Source: Lasiodiplodia sp. COLG20 (Eukaryota > Ascomycota > Dothideomycetes > Botryosphaeriales > Botryosphaeriaceae). Taken from it: a DNA stretch of 64,000 nucleotides. The translations under genes were made by a program, and so were the position numbers. Under the pieces are notes generated by a model. It was not told the origin of the DNA and ran no database searches. It was given only the letters and a program-made list of their open reading frames with translations. Of this stretch, positions 45,588 to 56,624 are shown piece by piece. The stretch spans positions 372,001 to 436,000 of the forward strand of contig VNWV01000008.1 in assembly GCA_009801085.1 (NCBI GenBank), in the 5' to 3' direction. The first letter of the stretch is position 1, and every line of letters starts with the position of its first letter.

Positions 45588-46492
45588 AAACATATAGTGT
45601 CGTTCTACTAACAGCATGCGGAACGCGTCGTAGGGGTGAATTGGCTAAGAGCATTTACCCTCATCGGCAGATCCTATTCCATCGTTTCACATTCATGGTG
45701 GAGGAATTATTTTGAAGGCTGCCACCAGGACTGTTTCATGCCCGGCTCTATCATCATGCTTTTTCTGTCCTTCAGGAGGTCAATTAATCGGCAGTTGGGT
45801 TCACATACAGTCTCTTCTCGCAGCTGATGGCTAGCGCGAAGAATAGCAGGGCTCCCTAGCTCTGCCTTAGTAAAAAAAAAAAAAAAAACATGTGTGGGTA
45901 TGTGAAGCTATCGTCCGGACGTGTATGTAAAATTTTTAATTCGACATTCTCGTCCGGATGATAGCTTCACCTACCCATGATATGAGAAAAAAACAAATCC
46001 ACGCTAGCCATCGGCCGCGAGAGGGGACTGTATGAGGCTGTGGCGGAGCCCAGCGCAACGGCGCTGGCATAGATGCCGAACTGGTAATGATCTGGTTTCA
46101 TTGTTGCCTAATTGCTTCCACGAGCGATCGTGCGTGAGAAATGTATTTTTTGATTGGTCCATTTGCTGCGACTGCGCGAGGCTATGTGCGCACCCAATGA
46201 TCCTTGCCTGCACTGCCACCGAATCCTTCGACGACTCAGTTTCACACCCACCAATACCACAATCGAAGACCTAAACACAACGAACTACAAAAATAGCCAA
46301 CACCCCTCATACGCGCAGCAGATCACGCCGATCATCGCGTGGCAAGAAGCCAGATCCGACAGATAAAACCACAAAGCACCCGCACCCGCTTTGCCAGCGC
46401 AAAATATTTCAACCCTCCAGCTGCGCCGTCCGAGCGCCATCACACAGCCTATTCGTCGAAAAATCACCACCACCACATCCAGACCACCAACC
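45588..46492. other. Intergenic stretch with poly(A) run and foldback
   Basis: Contains a run of about 17 A at 45872-45888 and the foldback repeat at 45895-45977. No gene. Confidence 0.5.
45895..45977. repeat. Foldback (inverted repeat) element, 34-bp arms
   Basis: Arms 45895-45928 and 45944-45977 are reverse complements at 30 of 34 positions around a 15-base spacer. They share GTGAAGCTATC and TCCGGACG. An A-run abuts the left side and a shorter A-run the right. Compatible with a tiny foldback MITE; a strong RNA or DNA hairpin in any case. Confidence 0.8.
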
Positions 46493-46954
46493 ATGTCCCT
46501 TGCCTCTGCAGCCTCCTCGCTCGCATCCTCGCTCGCATCCAACATCTCTGCGCTATCGGCCACAACGCCGCACACATCCGCCGTCACGCGCACCTTCACC
46601 GACGAATCCGGCTCGCCCAGCGTCATCAGCCTGAGCATCGTGTCGTCACCACCACCCGCCACGACCACGCCCGGTCCCGAAGTCGCGACCGTCGCTGTGT
46701 ACGGCGATGACTCGAGCGTGCTGACGTCGTACACGACGACGCTGCTGCCGCGCTGCACTACTGGCGCTGCTGGTGGATGGGGTGAGAAGTTGAGGGGAGT
46801 AGGGGGAGTGGGGGATGGGACGGCGGCTGCGGTTGGGGTTACGGTTTTGCTTGGAGTGTTGCTTGTTGCGAGGTTTGTTGGTGGGAGGGGTGCGGCTAGG
46901 CCTGCGGTGGGGGCAGCGGGGGCGCGGGGAGGAGAGGGGAGGGGTGGGCAGTGA
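46493..46954 (+). CDS. Short Ser/Thr-rich single-pass membrane protein
   Basis: A 153-residue frame from the ATG at 46493, which follows a typical CAACC leader. The N-terminal half is Ser/Thr-rich (MSLASAASSLASSLASNISA, then TPHTSAVTRTFTDESGSPSV), then a Gly/Val-rich hydrophobic segment AAAVGVTVLLGVLLVARFVG and a short basic glycine-rich tail. The layout repeats that of the genes at 36279 and 44539 in shortened form, with a similar TVTT/VAVYG-type stalk. There is no signal peptide and no known domain. The base composition is very skewed at the 3' end (G-rich), so the C terminus could be wrong if an intron was missed. Moderately likely to be a real gene. Confidence 0.5.
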   Translation: MSLASAASSLASSLASNISALSATTPHTSAVTRTFTDESGSPSVISLSIVSSPPPATTTPGPEVATVAVYGDDSSVLTSYTTTLLPRCTTGAAGGWGEKLRGVGGVGDGTAAAVGVTVLLGVLLVARFVGGRGAARPAVGAAGARGGEGRGGQ

Positions 46955-47055
46955 TGGCGTGGGGCGGGGGGGTTTGCAACGCTTGTAGGCTACGTGTTTT
47001 TAGACGGGATACGAATGTATTGAGTGCAACGAATTACAAAGCGATGCGCCTTGGA

Positions 47056-49254
47056 CTACACAATTTCAAATGACTGTGGTGGAATCCCCATCTCATCAGC
47101 TTCTCCATTCATTATCCCATGGACGTAACACTCCCCGAGGAACTCATATCTTCCCTTCCTTGCTTTCCGCAAAATGAACGGCGTTCTTCCTCCAAAAAGC
47201 ACTACGACCTTATCGCCGAGCCGCGTCGAACGAGGGCAAAGACCCATATACCCCTTCTTTGTGACAAAGATATTCCGACCGTGCGTGACAGAGAATACTT
47301 GCGAACTGTACGCAATGAGATCCTTATACATGGCACTGTCGATGTCCTGCTCGCCGGGGCGAAGGAAGCCAGCCCTCATCATCTCGACAGCATTGTCCCG
47401 ATAGTAGAGCTGGTAGCACTTCTCAAGATATGTCGGCGTCGCATCTTCAGGCACCATATTCGCTGCAAGGGTGCGGTAGTACGCCGTCGCGACGTCTTCA
47501 CCTGTGGGGTAGCTCTTGAGGCTGAGACCTATCCTCTCCCACATGCGGACACGTCTGGATGACATGATGGTGATCTGGTCGGAGTAGCCAACCTTGTTGA
47601 AAAAGTCCTGCTGGAGCCTGGCGAGCTTCGTGTTGTTCAACGGCACCAAGTGTTCTTGCCGAATGTTGGTGCGCGGGTTGCCGATGCGGGATACGGTGTC
47701 GACTTCCAGTCCCCGGATTCTCAAAGTGCGACTGTCTACGGAGATCTCAAATTCGGGTGGATTGTCGGTAGGGCGGTATTGGGATAGGCTCAAAGGCGTT
47801 TCTCGGCGATAGGACGGCCAGTCTGGTACCCAAGTGGGTAGCTTTTGACACCCTTTCCAAGCAAGATCACCGTTGGAGTTAAGGATTCCGATATCACCTG
47901 CTTCTAGAAGCTTTATCGTACTCTTGATGTAGAGGTCGTTCGCCGATATGGAATAGTCTGGCTGTATTCCAAGCGAATGCGAATCACTCGATAGCCCCAA
48001 TAGGCCGTACACTTTGTCTTCGCGCAGAGTAGATACACTCATTCGAGTAGCGTCTAAAAGGAAATGTAACGGTAATCCTGGTCGTCCTTCCTCTGCTCCG
48101 TGTGTGTAGTACCATCCGATTTCGTTGAGGAAAGAAACACTGGCCAGAGATAGCGGTCCGTGTATTAAGGAGAGAATATTGGTATTCGCCACACATTGAA
48201 CAGCCAGTAAGATATCATTCCAAGCGAGCTGTTCTCCTCCAATCAGAAATGTGGCCATATTTGACATGATGACCTCCTGGATTATCCATACGCGGGAGAA
48301 CCACGGCCGCGACAATAGCTTATCGAGGGCAAGCCATTCCTTGTCCCATGGGGCCGGCAATCCGAACGATTCCATCTCGGCCTCGGTGACGGTGAGCCCT
48401 TCTCTCTTGTAGTATGCCTCTTTCAAGGCATCGTTGGTGGTTATGCTCTTGATCAAGGACACGGCGTCCGAACTGTCTTTTGATGCCTCTCCCAGCCAAA
48501 CTATGACGTTACTGGCTCTGGAGTATATTTCTTTCATCATGGTAACTTGATGGTTTCGTTCTTCTATGTCGTCTTGATTGATGCAAATGGCGTCTATCCA
48601 TAAGGTTCTGGTTTGGTCTGCATGGCGAATCCGGTGAAGAGCGTGCCATAGATTCTCTGCAACACCCATCCGGAGACCGTTGCATGAGATATAGAACTGT
48701 GGATCCGGGCGGCCCCAGGTATAGGATAAGGCTTCATATGGTGGGGCTTGATGCAGCGCATGGGTTGACATGGAACATATTATCGGTGAGTTTAACTTCC
48801 CAGGCTCGAGATGGAGAAAACGAAGGGTTGCTCTTTCGGGTAGTTGAGTATGTTCAAACTTAGTCCTACTTCTAATACATCTACATTAGACCTCAGAACC
48901 TACAAGGAAAGTCTCAAGCTTACTGGAATTGTGGATATTCAGGCAAGGGTCGTAGCTCTTCAACCCAGTCATATAACGTGTGTCGAAACTGCAGATTGAA
49001 ACGACGCCTCCTTTGTTCCCTGTAACGATGTCAGCATGTAGATACTGTTTGTTCGGGCTTTCTAATTACTCTGTTCTTAGCTTGTACGATGGTGGGAAGA
49101 GTGGGGCCATTTGTGTCCTTAACTGGTGAAAAAGAAAGAAGAAATGGACGTGAATCTCCCACCAGTGAATCGTCGGGACAATGGCTCGATACAGCGCCTG
49201 ATCAAGACGTTGCAACCAGTTTTGGCCCTTCGATGGTCCCTGAGAAGACTGCAT
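47056..49254 (-). CDS. HET-domain protein 1 (heterokaryon-incompatibility family)
   Basis: Three exons (49254-49070, 49019-48924, 48865-47056) give 696 residues. All three canonical HET motifs are present: PPYEALSYTWG, then LWIDAICINQDDIEERNHQV with MMKEIYSRASNVIVWLG, then RPWFSRVWIIQEV. The preceding LRFLHLEPG is the usual entry strand. The long single frame alone lacks that N terminus; two small 5' exons were added because both junctions fit in phase, giving a leader with an aromatic hydrophobic stretch (IHWWEIHVHFFFLFHQL). The C-terminal part contains VYGLLGLSSD and KLPTWVPDWPS, the usual second half, and ends with a region found in many HET proteins (SVTHGRNIFVTKKGYMGLCP). HET domains, related to TIR-like folds, trigger cell death in incompatibility reactions. 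No other domain is fused, so a partner would provide recognition. Confidence 0.9.
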
Positions 49255-49835
49255 GGCTGCGATTTGGTTCTTCCCCGCCTTTTGAGATGGACGTGTGATG
49301 GTTTTAAAGAGGCGGTCTAAATATAACTTGTTAGTTTCGGCCCCAGACCGCCACGTGGTAATGAAGCCAGCAAGTGTCAAATGTATTATAAGTATCGTTT
49401 TAAATGATTGTAAATTAATGAAAAGTTGAAGAGGGAATGCTATTGGATTTCTACCATAAGCATTTCTGGAAGAAAGCGTTGCAGCGCGCCTTAAAGATCA
49501 CGTGACCATTTAGCGTAGTAGCACATGTTCACCCAACAGAAACTCAGGATAGGAGTTAGACTAATCAGACCGGCAAGGAGACAGGAAAAGTTCGGGCGAT
49601 ACTCGGCTTGTACCGCTTATATTTGTCTCAAAAAACCATCAACGAAGGGCAAACCGATGTCTTTGCTCTACCTCAGCCATCATCTTCGCGCTACCTCTTC
49701 CCGCAAAATACAGGAAAGATTCCGACATGCGACCTCCAACGCCCAAAAAAAAAAGTATGAGCAACCATCTCCCACGGTCCTCCACACGTCATCCACCCAC
49801 CCCCAAGACCCCCCTTTTTAACCAACTCAACCCCC
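49255..49835. other. Intergenic stretch
   Basis: Between the HET gene promoter (minus) and the 3' end of the acyltransferase gene. CT-rich near 49780-49835. No gene. Confidence 0.5.
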
Positions 49836-52800
49836 CTACAACCTCGCCCTCGTCTGAATACTCTTCCTCCTCCTCTTCCTCCTCTCCGACTCCGCCACGG
49901 CCGCCGCCTCCTCCTCCGCCCTCTCCAACGCCTCCCCCTTCTGCTTCGCCGACACCCCCACCTCGGCCACCTTCGCCCCCTCCAACAACACCTTCGTACT
50001 CCCCGCCACCGCGCCATCCACAAACAACTGCGCCCCCACCTTCTCGACCAGCCCCAACACCCTCCCCACCACCGTCTTCCCATCGCGGCGATTCTTCCCC
50101 TCGCGGCGGCTCTGGCTGATCATCTCCGCGAAATCCCACAACCTACCCTTCGGCAGAATGTGCCCGGTGGCCGGGTCGCGCGAGGGCACCCAGTCGTCGG
50201 CGAGACGGAGGGTGGGCGGGACGCGGCTGTCGCGCGAGCGCGAGACGGCGACGATGCCGTCTTCCTCGAAGCGCGTGTAGGCGTTTTTGAGCGTTTCTTT
50301 GTTGACGGCTTCGAAGTAGGAGAGGTCGCCCTGGTGGTAGAGGGTTTTGCCGAGGAGCTGGGCGCGGTCCTGGACTTTCTTTTGGTCGAGCCAGGGGTTG
50401 TTGTTGTTGGTGGTCGTCGTAGCGGTGGTGTCTTTAGTCTTGGATTTTTCGGGTGGTGGTGGTGTGAGCATCATCAAGCTCACGGCGCCGAGCCAGCTGG
50501 CCTCGACGAAGGGCCAGATCATGAAGCAGTAGAAGTCGTAGTTCTCGCGGCCGCGCTCGCGCTCCTCGTCACTCAGCTCGACCCACTGCACCGGCGCGCC
50601 CTCGCGTTCGTTGTTCGCGTCCTCGCGCTCCACCCGCGTGACCTTGATGACGCGGTCGGCCTCGAGCGAGCGCAGCGTCTTGTCCAGGTTGGTGGCCAGG
50701 CCCTCGGTCGGGAAGATGAACTCGCCGCGGAAGAGCTGCGACAAGAACGCTACTTGCTCGTACAGGTCGGCGTACGAGATGCGCTGGTGCGAGGGGGCGC
50801 CGCCCTGCTTGACGCGTGTGTACATGGCGGCTGAGACGAGGGCGGGGAGGATGAAGAGGTGGATCGTCATGTTGCGGTAAAACGACAATTGGAAGCTGCC
50901 ATCATCAATCGTGTCAGTACTGATTCGCCGTGGGCCAAAACCGTAGGAGAAAACGCTCCTCCCGTCCACAGAGAGCGGAGGGCAACGAGACAACTCACCG
51001 ATCAACAGCATAGAACGTCTCCTCCGGCAGCCCGGCCACCGACCCCACCAGCCCCGGCCCCAGCACATCCAACGCCCTCTCAACCACATACTCCGTCGGC
51101 GCCCCACCAAAATGCGCCACCCTCCCCCCGGCATTCCTCACACGCTCACTAAGCCACTCGACGCGGCGCACGAGCTCACTCTTCCCCACGCCGCGCCCGC
51201 GCAGCGTCAGCAGCACCGTGCCGACCAGCGCCGTCGGCATGACGACCGACACGGCATTAATCTCAGACAGCACGCGGTAGCCGAGGGTGCGCAGCAGGCG
51301 CAGACGGAACTCCTTGTTCTCCGCCTCGGACCCGTTGCTGCCGTTGGGGGCAGGGCCGATGGATGGAGGCAGGCGCGAGGCGCGGGCTTGCTGGGCGTTG
51401 ATGAAGCCGCGCAGCGACCATGGTTCGGCGAAGCGCACGTCGACGCGGCCGAGCTTGAGGGAGAGGACGGACGAGGCGGAGAGGAAGTCGCGGAGGTTTT
51501 CTTTCGGCTTGGGTTGGCCGAGGAGTTCGGAGATGTAGGAGCTGGGAGGCGGGAAAGTGGTGAGTCTTTGGCTGGCTTGATGTGGGAAAGGGGAAAGGGA
51601 CGGGTGGAAGGCGGCTTACTCTACTTCAATGACCTTGTCGTATTGAGTGCTGACGGGGCAGATGATGGCGTCGTCGACGCGGCCGGATAGCACGCTGTCT
51701 AGGAGGAAGCTGAGGATGCCGAATTTGGGAGGGAGAAGCTTTCCAGTTCGTGATCGGCCGCCCTCTGTTGGTGAAGAGTCAGCTAGGGAACTCGCGGAGA
51801 GTTGCGGCTAGGACAAACGTACCAACAAAGCATTCAAAGTTATAGCCATGTGTCAGAAGCGCGTCCATGTACGATTGCACAACAGTTTGATACAACTGGT
51901 CATCTCCAAAGCTTCTGCGGATCCAGAAAGCGCCTGATCAAAATGTCAGTGCACATTCCTTTTGGTGATATATAGCTAAAAGTTTAGCAAACCTACCAGC
52001 ATGCTGCAGGAACTGTCCGACAAGTGGAAAGTTCAGATTGTCACCCGCAACGACCGTCGGTAGTGCCAGGCCCAACCGATAGCAGATGAGTTGTAATGAG
52101 ACGTAGTCGACATGTGAGCGGTGACACGGAAGAAAAATGATACTGTGCTTATCCCTCTCCGCCTTCTCCGCAACAGCGCGTAACCGGAGGACTTCTTCAG
52201 AATTGACGTGAATGCCTGAGAAAGAGTAAGCAAAAATTCAACACGAGAAGCAGTAACGGAAAGGAAGGGAGGGAGGGCTGTGAACCAGCGCCACGCCAGC
52301 CATCCGCCCCAACCCAAACACCGCGCAAGTCGGAACAAACCCACCTTGATGATACGCCCTCGTCAAAATCTGCGCACACAGATAATACGCCCCGCGAATA
52401 AACCGCTTACTCTCCATCTTACAAATCATATCGTCCGTCATCCCCTCCACCACCTCCTCCAACTGCGTCTGCACCTCCCTCCGCCTCCTCTCCTTCTCCT
52501 TCGCGCCCCTCCCCCTCGCCTTCTCTCCTCCCCCCGTCTCTCTCGCCCCACCAAACCTCCCCTCCTCCCGATCCTCCACCTCAACCCGCTGCGCCGCCAA
52601 CTCGCGTATCTTGGCCTTCAGCATCGGGTTCCCCGTCACGCGCGCCTTCATCTGCTCCGAGAAGCCGGCGTAGAAGACGGGCTGCCCGACGACGTTGTCG
52701 TAGCTGCGCCAGCCGTGGCCCGACACGTGCGACGAGAGCTCGCGCAGGAACTCGAAGGGCGCTTGCCGGAAGCGCGCGACGCCCTCGACGAGGTTGTGGT

Positions 52801-53023
52801 CGGGGGACTCGTGTTGTTGGGCTGCTTGCAGCGATTGTGACGGGGCGAGTTGTGTGCCACTGGGGAGGAGCGAGGTGGTGGACAGGTCGGGCGTCGTGCC
52901 TGTGAAGCCGGTGGGGTGGAGGGAGACTTGGTCGCCGAGGATGGAGAGGTCGGGCGCGGAGGAGGTGTTGGGGGAGGCGGGTGGTTTGGGGCTGCCGCCG
53001 CTGCCGCCGTCGCTGCGGGCCAT
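49836..53023 (-). CDS. PlsB-type glycerol-3-phosphate (or DHAP) acyltransferase
   Basis: About six exons; the first runs 53023-52345, then 52215-51997, one from 51933 and others to 49836. Acyltransferase block I is FLPCHRSHVDYVSL (the HxxxxD catalytic pair) and block III is CFVEGGRSRTGK, binding glycerol phosphate; between them AGDNLNFPLVGQFLQHAGAF with WIRRSFGDDQLY. These match the PlsB/GPAM/GNPAT branch, not the yeast Sct1 type. A first exon of about 226 residues is Ser/Pro-rich at its start (MARSDGGSGGSPKPPASP) and then resembles the family N terminus (GVARFRQAPFEFLRELSS, KRFIRGAYYLCAQ). The C-terminal half has IHLFILPALVSAAMYTRV and ENYDFYCFMIWPFVEASW and ends in a basic helix (ESERRKRRRKSIQTRARL). 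It catalyses the first acylation step of glycerolipid or ether-lipid synthesis. Probably a housekeeping gene at ER, mitochondrial or peroxisomal membrane. Confidence 0.9.
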
Positions 53024-55796
53024 TGTGGTGTGTGGGGTGGAGCTTGGGAGCTCTGGGGGTGTTGGAGGTGCTGGGTGGAGTGCGTTTGAGGGCTGGAGGG
53101 TGTTCGGCGGTGGAGCGGAGGTAGGTTCGGTGCGGGCGCGGTGGTGACGTCCTAGCTTAGTGTGTGGTTTCGTCTCGAGGATGCATGGAGAGGATTGAAA
53201 GCAGCTCCCAGGAACGATAATATGCGGGGAGCAATTGTAGGAGGGAGAGGGTGCAAGCTGCGACGATGTCCGAGGCGGGAGGTGTGTTGATGCCGACGTC
53301 GGCGGTTCTCGGGACGATCGCCGCGATGAGATGTCGATTGACGTGTGGGCGACCGGAGGGCCAGGCTTTTGATTTGTCTCGGATGCTCAGATGCAGAGGA
53401 ACCCGGGCGCTGGCGTCGGGGGAGAGCGAGGCTCAAGCGGAGGTGCGCTCGAGTCGATGGCCACATGCGCCAAGTCTGGGGAAAGAAAGCGGAACTGCCG
53501 AGGCAACGTCAGGGATCTGAAGCCCTCGCATCATCCCGCATTCCTGACTCGCGCATGTCGCACTGCCTTTTGCCCTGTACAACACCACCACGGAAGAGGC
53601 GCTGGATGAGGCGCTGCTTCTAGATTCTTTCTCTGCAGCGCTCCCATCACCCTCGACATCATCATCGCCTCATTTTCCAGTCAACACGAATGAGCGGGCT
53701 TCTGCAGTGCGTTCCCAATGAGCGACCATGACCGCAAAAATTTCAGCACCTGCCCAATCTGGGTCGATCCATTGGAAATAAACATCGGCTCGCGGACCAC
53801 GGCTTCCTCAATTCAGGAGTATCATGCATGAAATTTGCCATGGTCCCGCTTTTGCGGATCCTCAGCCCACGCGCGGCACAGCAACAATGCATTAAGCGGG
53901 TGATGCTCAGGAGATACTGTATTTTTACAACTGCAATCGCGATTTCGAAGCTCCGCAAACCAGTTTCCATGCTGCTCCAACCTCAATGGCTCTGCTCCAA
54001 CCAACACCGCTACGAATAACAGCCAGCCGTCGAAATTTAGTAGGCGGAGTCCTGCCTCGCCAGCCCCAATGCGGACTAGCTTATATTCCCAGCCACCGTG
54101 CCGTCGCCTGCTTTGCAGTCCCTAGGTAATCGTTCCTCGAAATCAGTAAAAACTGAAAAGCAAATCCGGGATGGTTATGCTCAGCGCAAATCAATGTGTC
54201 GTCAACTGTCGCAGTATTGTCGTTGGAGAATGGATCAGACGCAGTCGGCCAGAGCGTTGCGTGGATGGGTATGGTTTTCGAGGCCATGGCCGTTGACCTG
54301 TCCGTTTCTTTTGGTTTGCTTGTCATAATCCAACAATTTGGTCCTCCGGCGGGAAGGAAGATCCAGGCCGAGGCTGGGTGGTGTTTCATGAAGATCCACA
54401 TCGCCTCGCAAGTTCCCTTGGGTGACAGATGCTACACCCGAAGCCCACGGCTCTGCGCCAGCAGAGTCAAGCGCTCAGAGGATTCCACTCGCAACTTGCC
54501 GTGGTCCAGCATCGCAAGTTGGCTTTTCTTGATGACGCCGCTGTTACGCGGGCCTTTCCGGGTAATTGAGGCTTCGAATTTGAGGCGTGAGCTGAAGAAG
54601 AGAAAAACAAGAGCAACAATGACGAAGAAAGACATGTCGTCGATGAGAAACATCGCTGACAGGAGGCGTCGTCCTCAATGAGCGACCATTGGGTGGACGT
54701 TGGGGGGAAGGATGTGCGCGCGGGGTGCGAGTGGAGTTTTCATAGCGTGTGGCGGGGGAACAAGCTTATTTTGCGGCTGAGGCAGGCACTTGCCTCAATG
54801 GGTCCGGCTCAGGCAGATATTGCCGACTAAGCATCTTACACGCGTGCTGCAGCATTAACGAATGATGACCGCGTCAGGTTCTGCGCCTAGATCTAGCTGC
54901 ATCGCGTCGTGGCAACATCGTTCCTCCAACTGCATGGAAGTAAACAATGCAACAAATAGATCTACGCTGGACGGGTTTGGAAGAGCTCTGAGGGTACGAG
55001 AATCAGTAGGTCGTCAGTTAATACATTTGGTGTGCTCGTTGCTGATCTCTCAACTCTCCCCTCAGGTGTTTCAAGCAGATCGATGCGCGCCAGGTATGTT
55101 TATTGCGCAAGAAATAAAAGCGACCGATTCGATGTCATAAACAACAGGGAAAGATCAAACAGCTTTCGGAAGTTACAGCCGCTGGAAGAAACCAAGCTTT
55201 CTGGCTGCGCGGGAGATCAACCCATTGGCTTGCCTGTTGATGAGCGGCTAAGTGGGTTTGACCTGGAATGAAAGACTGCACGAGAACCTTTGTCGGCTAA
55301 ACTCAACTACACCTCTATCCCTTTTGCCGCCACTTCCATGCGTCATGTACAAACACATCTCACACACTGGCGCAACAAAGACTCGGGAGCGGCCCTTCGA
55401 TGTGGGGCGGCAGATGGTAGGACAGTTTCGATTTTAGCGTGTCGGAAACGCTTCGCTTACTCAGGGGCACGGGTCGAAACAAGGTGATCAGCGCTCGGGA
55501 GGCCTCAACCAGATGTTTCACAATGCCCATTCGCTCTCGCGGCTGTTTTCAACCCCTCCCTTTCATATGCTATAGCCCGTAAAAGCATGAGCTCTCCAGA
55601 TGCTCGCCTAATGTGGATACCGCTGTCAAGCTTATTATAACGGCAAGCCTTATATCTACTTTTGCATATATACCAACTCTCCGCCCATCTAATTCCAGAT
55701 CAATCTTCTGGAAAGCGCTGGGGTTGATCCTTCCAAACCATCTTCCATTCTCCACACACTCATTTCACCTATACATTCACATCACAAGCATCAATC
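53024..55796. other. Long intergenic stretch
   Basis: No convincing gene. Small overlapping frames (53152-53623, 54081-54681, 54862-55487) have no recognisable domain. The last 150 bp is the promoter of the esterase gene, with a TATAT-rich segment around 55650-55672. Confidence 0.5.
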
Positions 55797-56624
55797 ATGC
55801 AGTACACTCTCGCTAGCAGCCTTCTCCTCCTCACCGGCACCACCCTGGCTGCCCCCGTCATCGAGCAGCGTGCCGCCTGCGCCGACGTGCACATCTTCGG
55901 CGCGCGCGAGACGACCGTGTCGTCAGGCTTCGGCTCGGCCGGCACCGTCGTCAACCTGATCAAGAACGCGCACCCGGGCGCCACCACCGAGGTCATCGAC
56001 TACCCGGCCGCCGGTGGTAACAGCTACGGCTCGTCGGTCCAGACTGGCACCAAGGCCGTCACCTCGCAGGTCGCGGCCTACGTCAAGGCGTGCCCGAATG
56101 CGAAGATCGTTATGGTTGGATACTCGCAGGTGAGTTTACTCAACACCTGCCCATGCTACATTTTCCTGCCCGTTTCCTTTTGGAACTCGATGCTAACCGC
56201 TGGATCAACTGCAGGGCTCGCAAATCATGACCAACGCCTTCTGCAACGGCGGCGACGTCAACCAGGGCATCACCGACACCACCGCCCCCATCTCCAGCGA
56301 CGTCGGCTCCCACGTTGCCGCCATGATCTGGATGGGCAACCCCCGCCACAAGCCCGGCGCGTCCTACAACGTCGGCACCTCCACCGCCGCAGGCGTAAGT
56401 GCCCCCACTCCCAGCCCCCGTGCAAGTATGACGGCGAAAAGCTGACACGGAAGCAGTTCGATCCTGAGGCGCAGGAGTGCACGGCGTATGCCGACATCAT
56501 CCAGTCGTACTGCGATGCTGCGGATCCCTACTGCTCCAACGGCAACGACGCGTCGGTCCACCAGGGTTACGGCACTGAGTATGGCCAGGCTGCGCTTAAG
56601 TTTGTCAACAGCAAGCTTGCTTGA
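55797..56624 (+). CDS. Secreted CE5 acetylxylan esterase / cutinase-like enzyme
   Basis: Three exons (55797-56129, 56215-56394, 56457-56624) give 226 residues. A signal peptide (MQYTLASSLLLLTGTTLAAP) is followed by the CE5 domain: VHIFGARETTVSSGFGSAG, VIDYPAAGGNSYGSSV, then the nucleophile motif VGYSQGSQIM, with the first intron inside it after GYSQ, then MIWMGNPRHKPGASYNVG, the acid DAADPYC and the catalytic histidine in VHQGYGTEYG. The ARETT and HQGYGTEYG segments are closer to acetylxylan esterase (AXE II) than to true cutinases. Length and cysteine pattern are typical, and there is no carbohydrate-binding module. It deacetylates plant xylan outside the cell. Introns carry a TGCTAAC branch site or GTAAGT donor. 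Intact and probably expressed on plant material. Confidence 0.93.
   Translation: MQYTLASSLLLLTGTTLAAPVIEQRAACADVHIFGARETTVSSGFGSAGTVVNLIKNAHPGATTEVIDYPAAGGNSYGSSVQTGTKAVTSQVAAYVKACPNAKIVMVGYSQVSLLNTCPCYIFLPVSFWNSMLTAGSTAGLANHDQRLLQRRRRQPGHHRHHRPHLQRRRLPRCRHDLDGQPPPQARRVLQRRHLHRRRRKCPHSQPPCKYDGEKLTRKQFDPEAQECTAYADIIQSYCDAADPYCSNGNDASVHQGYGTEYGQAALKFVNSKLA

Noticed and set aside
49691..50139. Pro-rich and Arg/Gly-rich frames on both strands
   Set aside because: Shadows of the low-complexity C-terminal exon of the acyltransferase gene.
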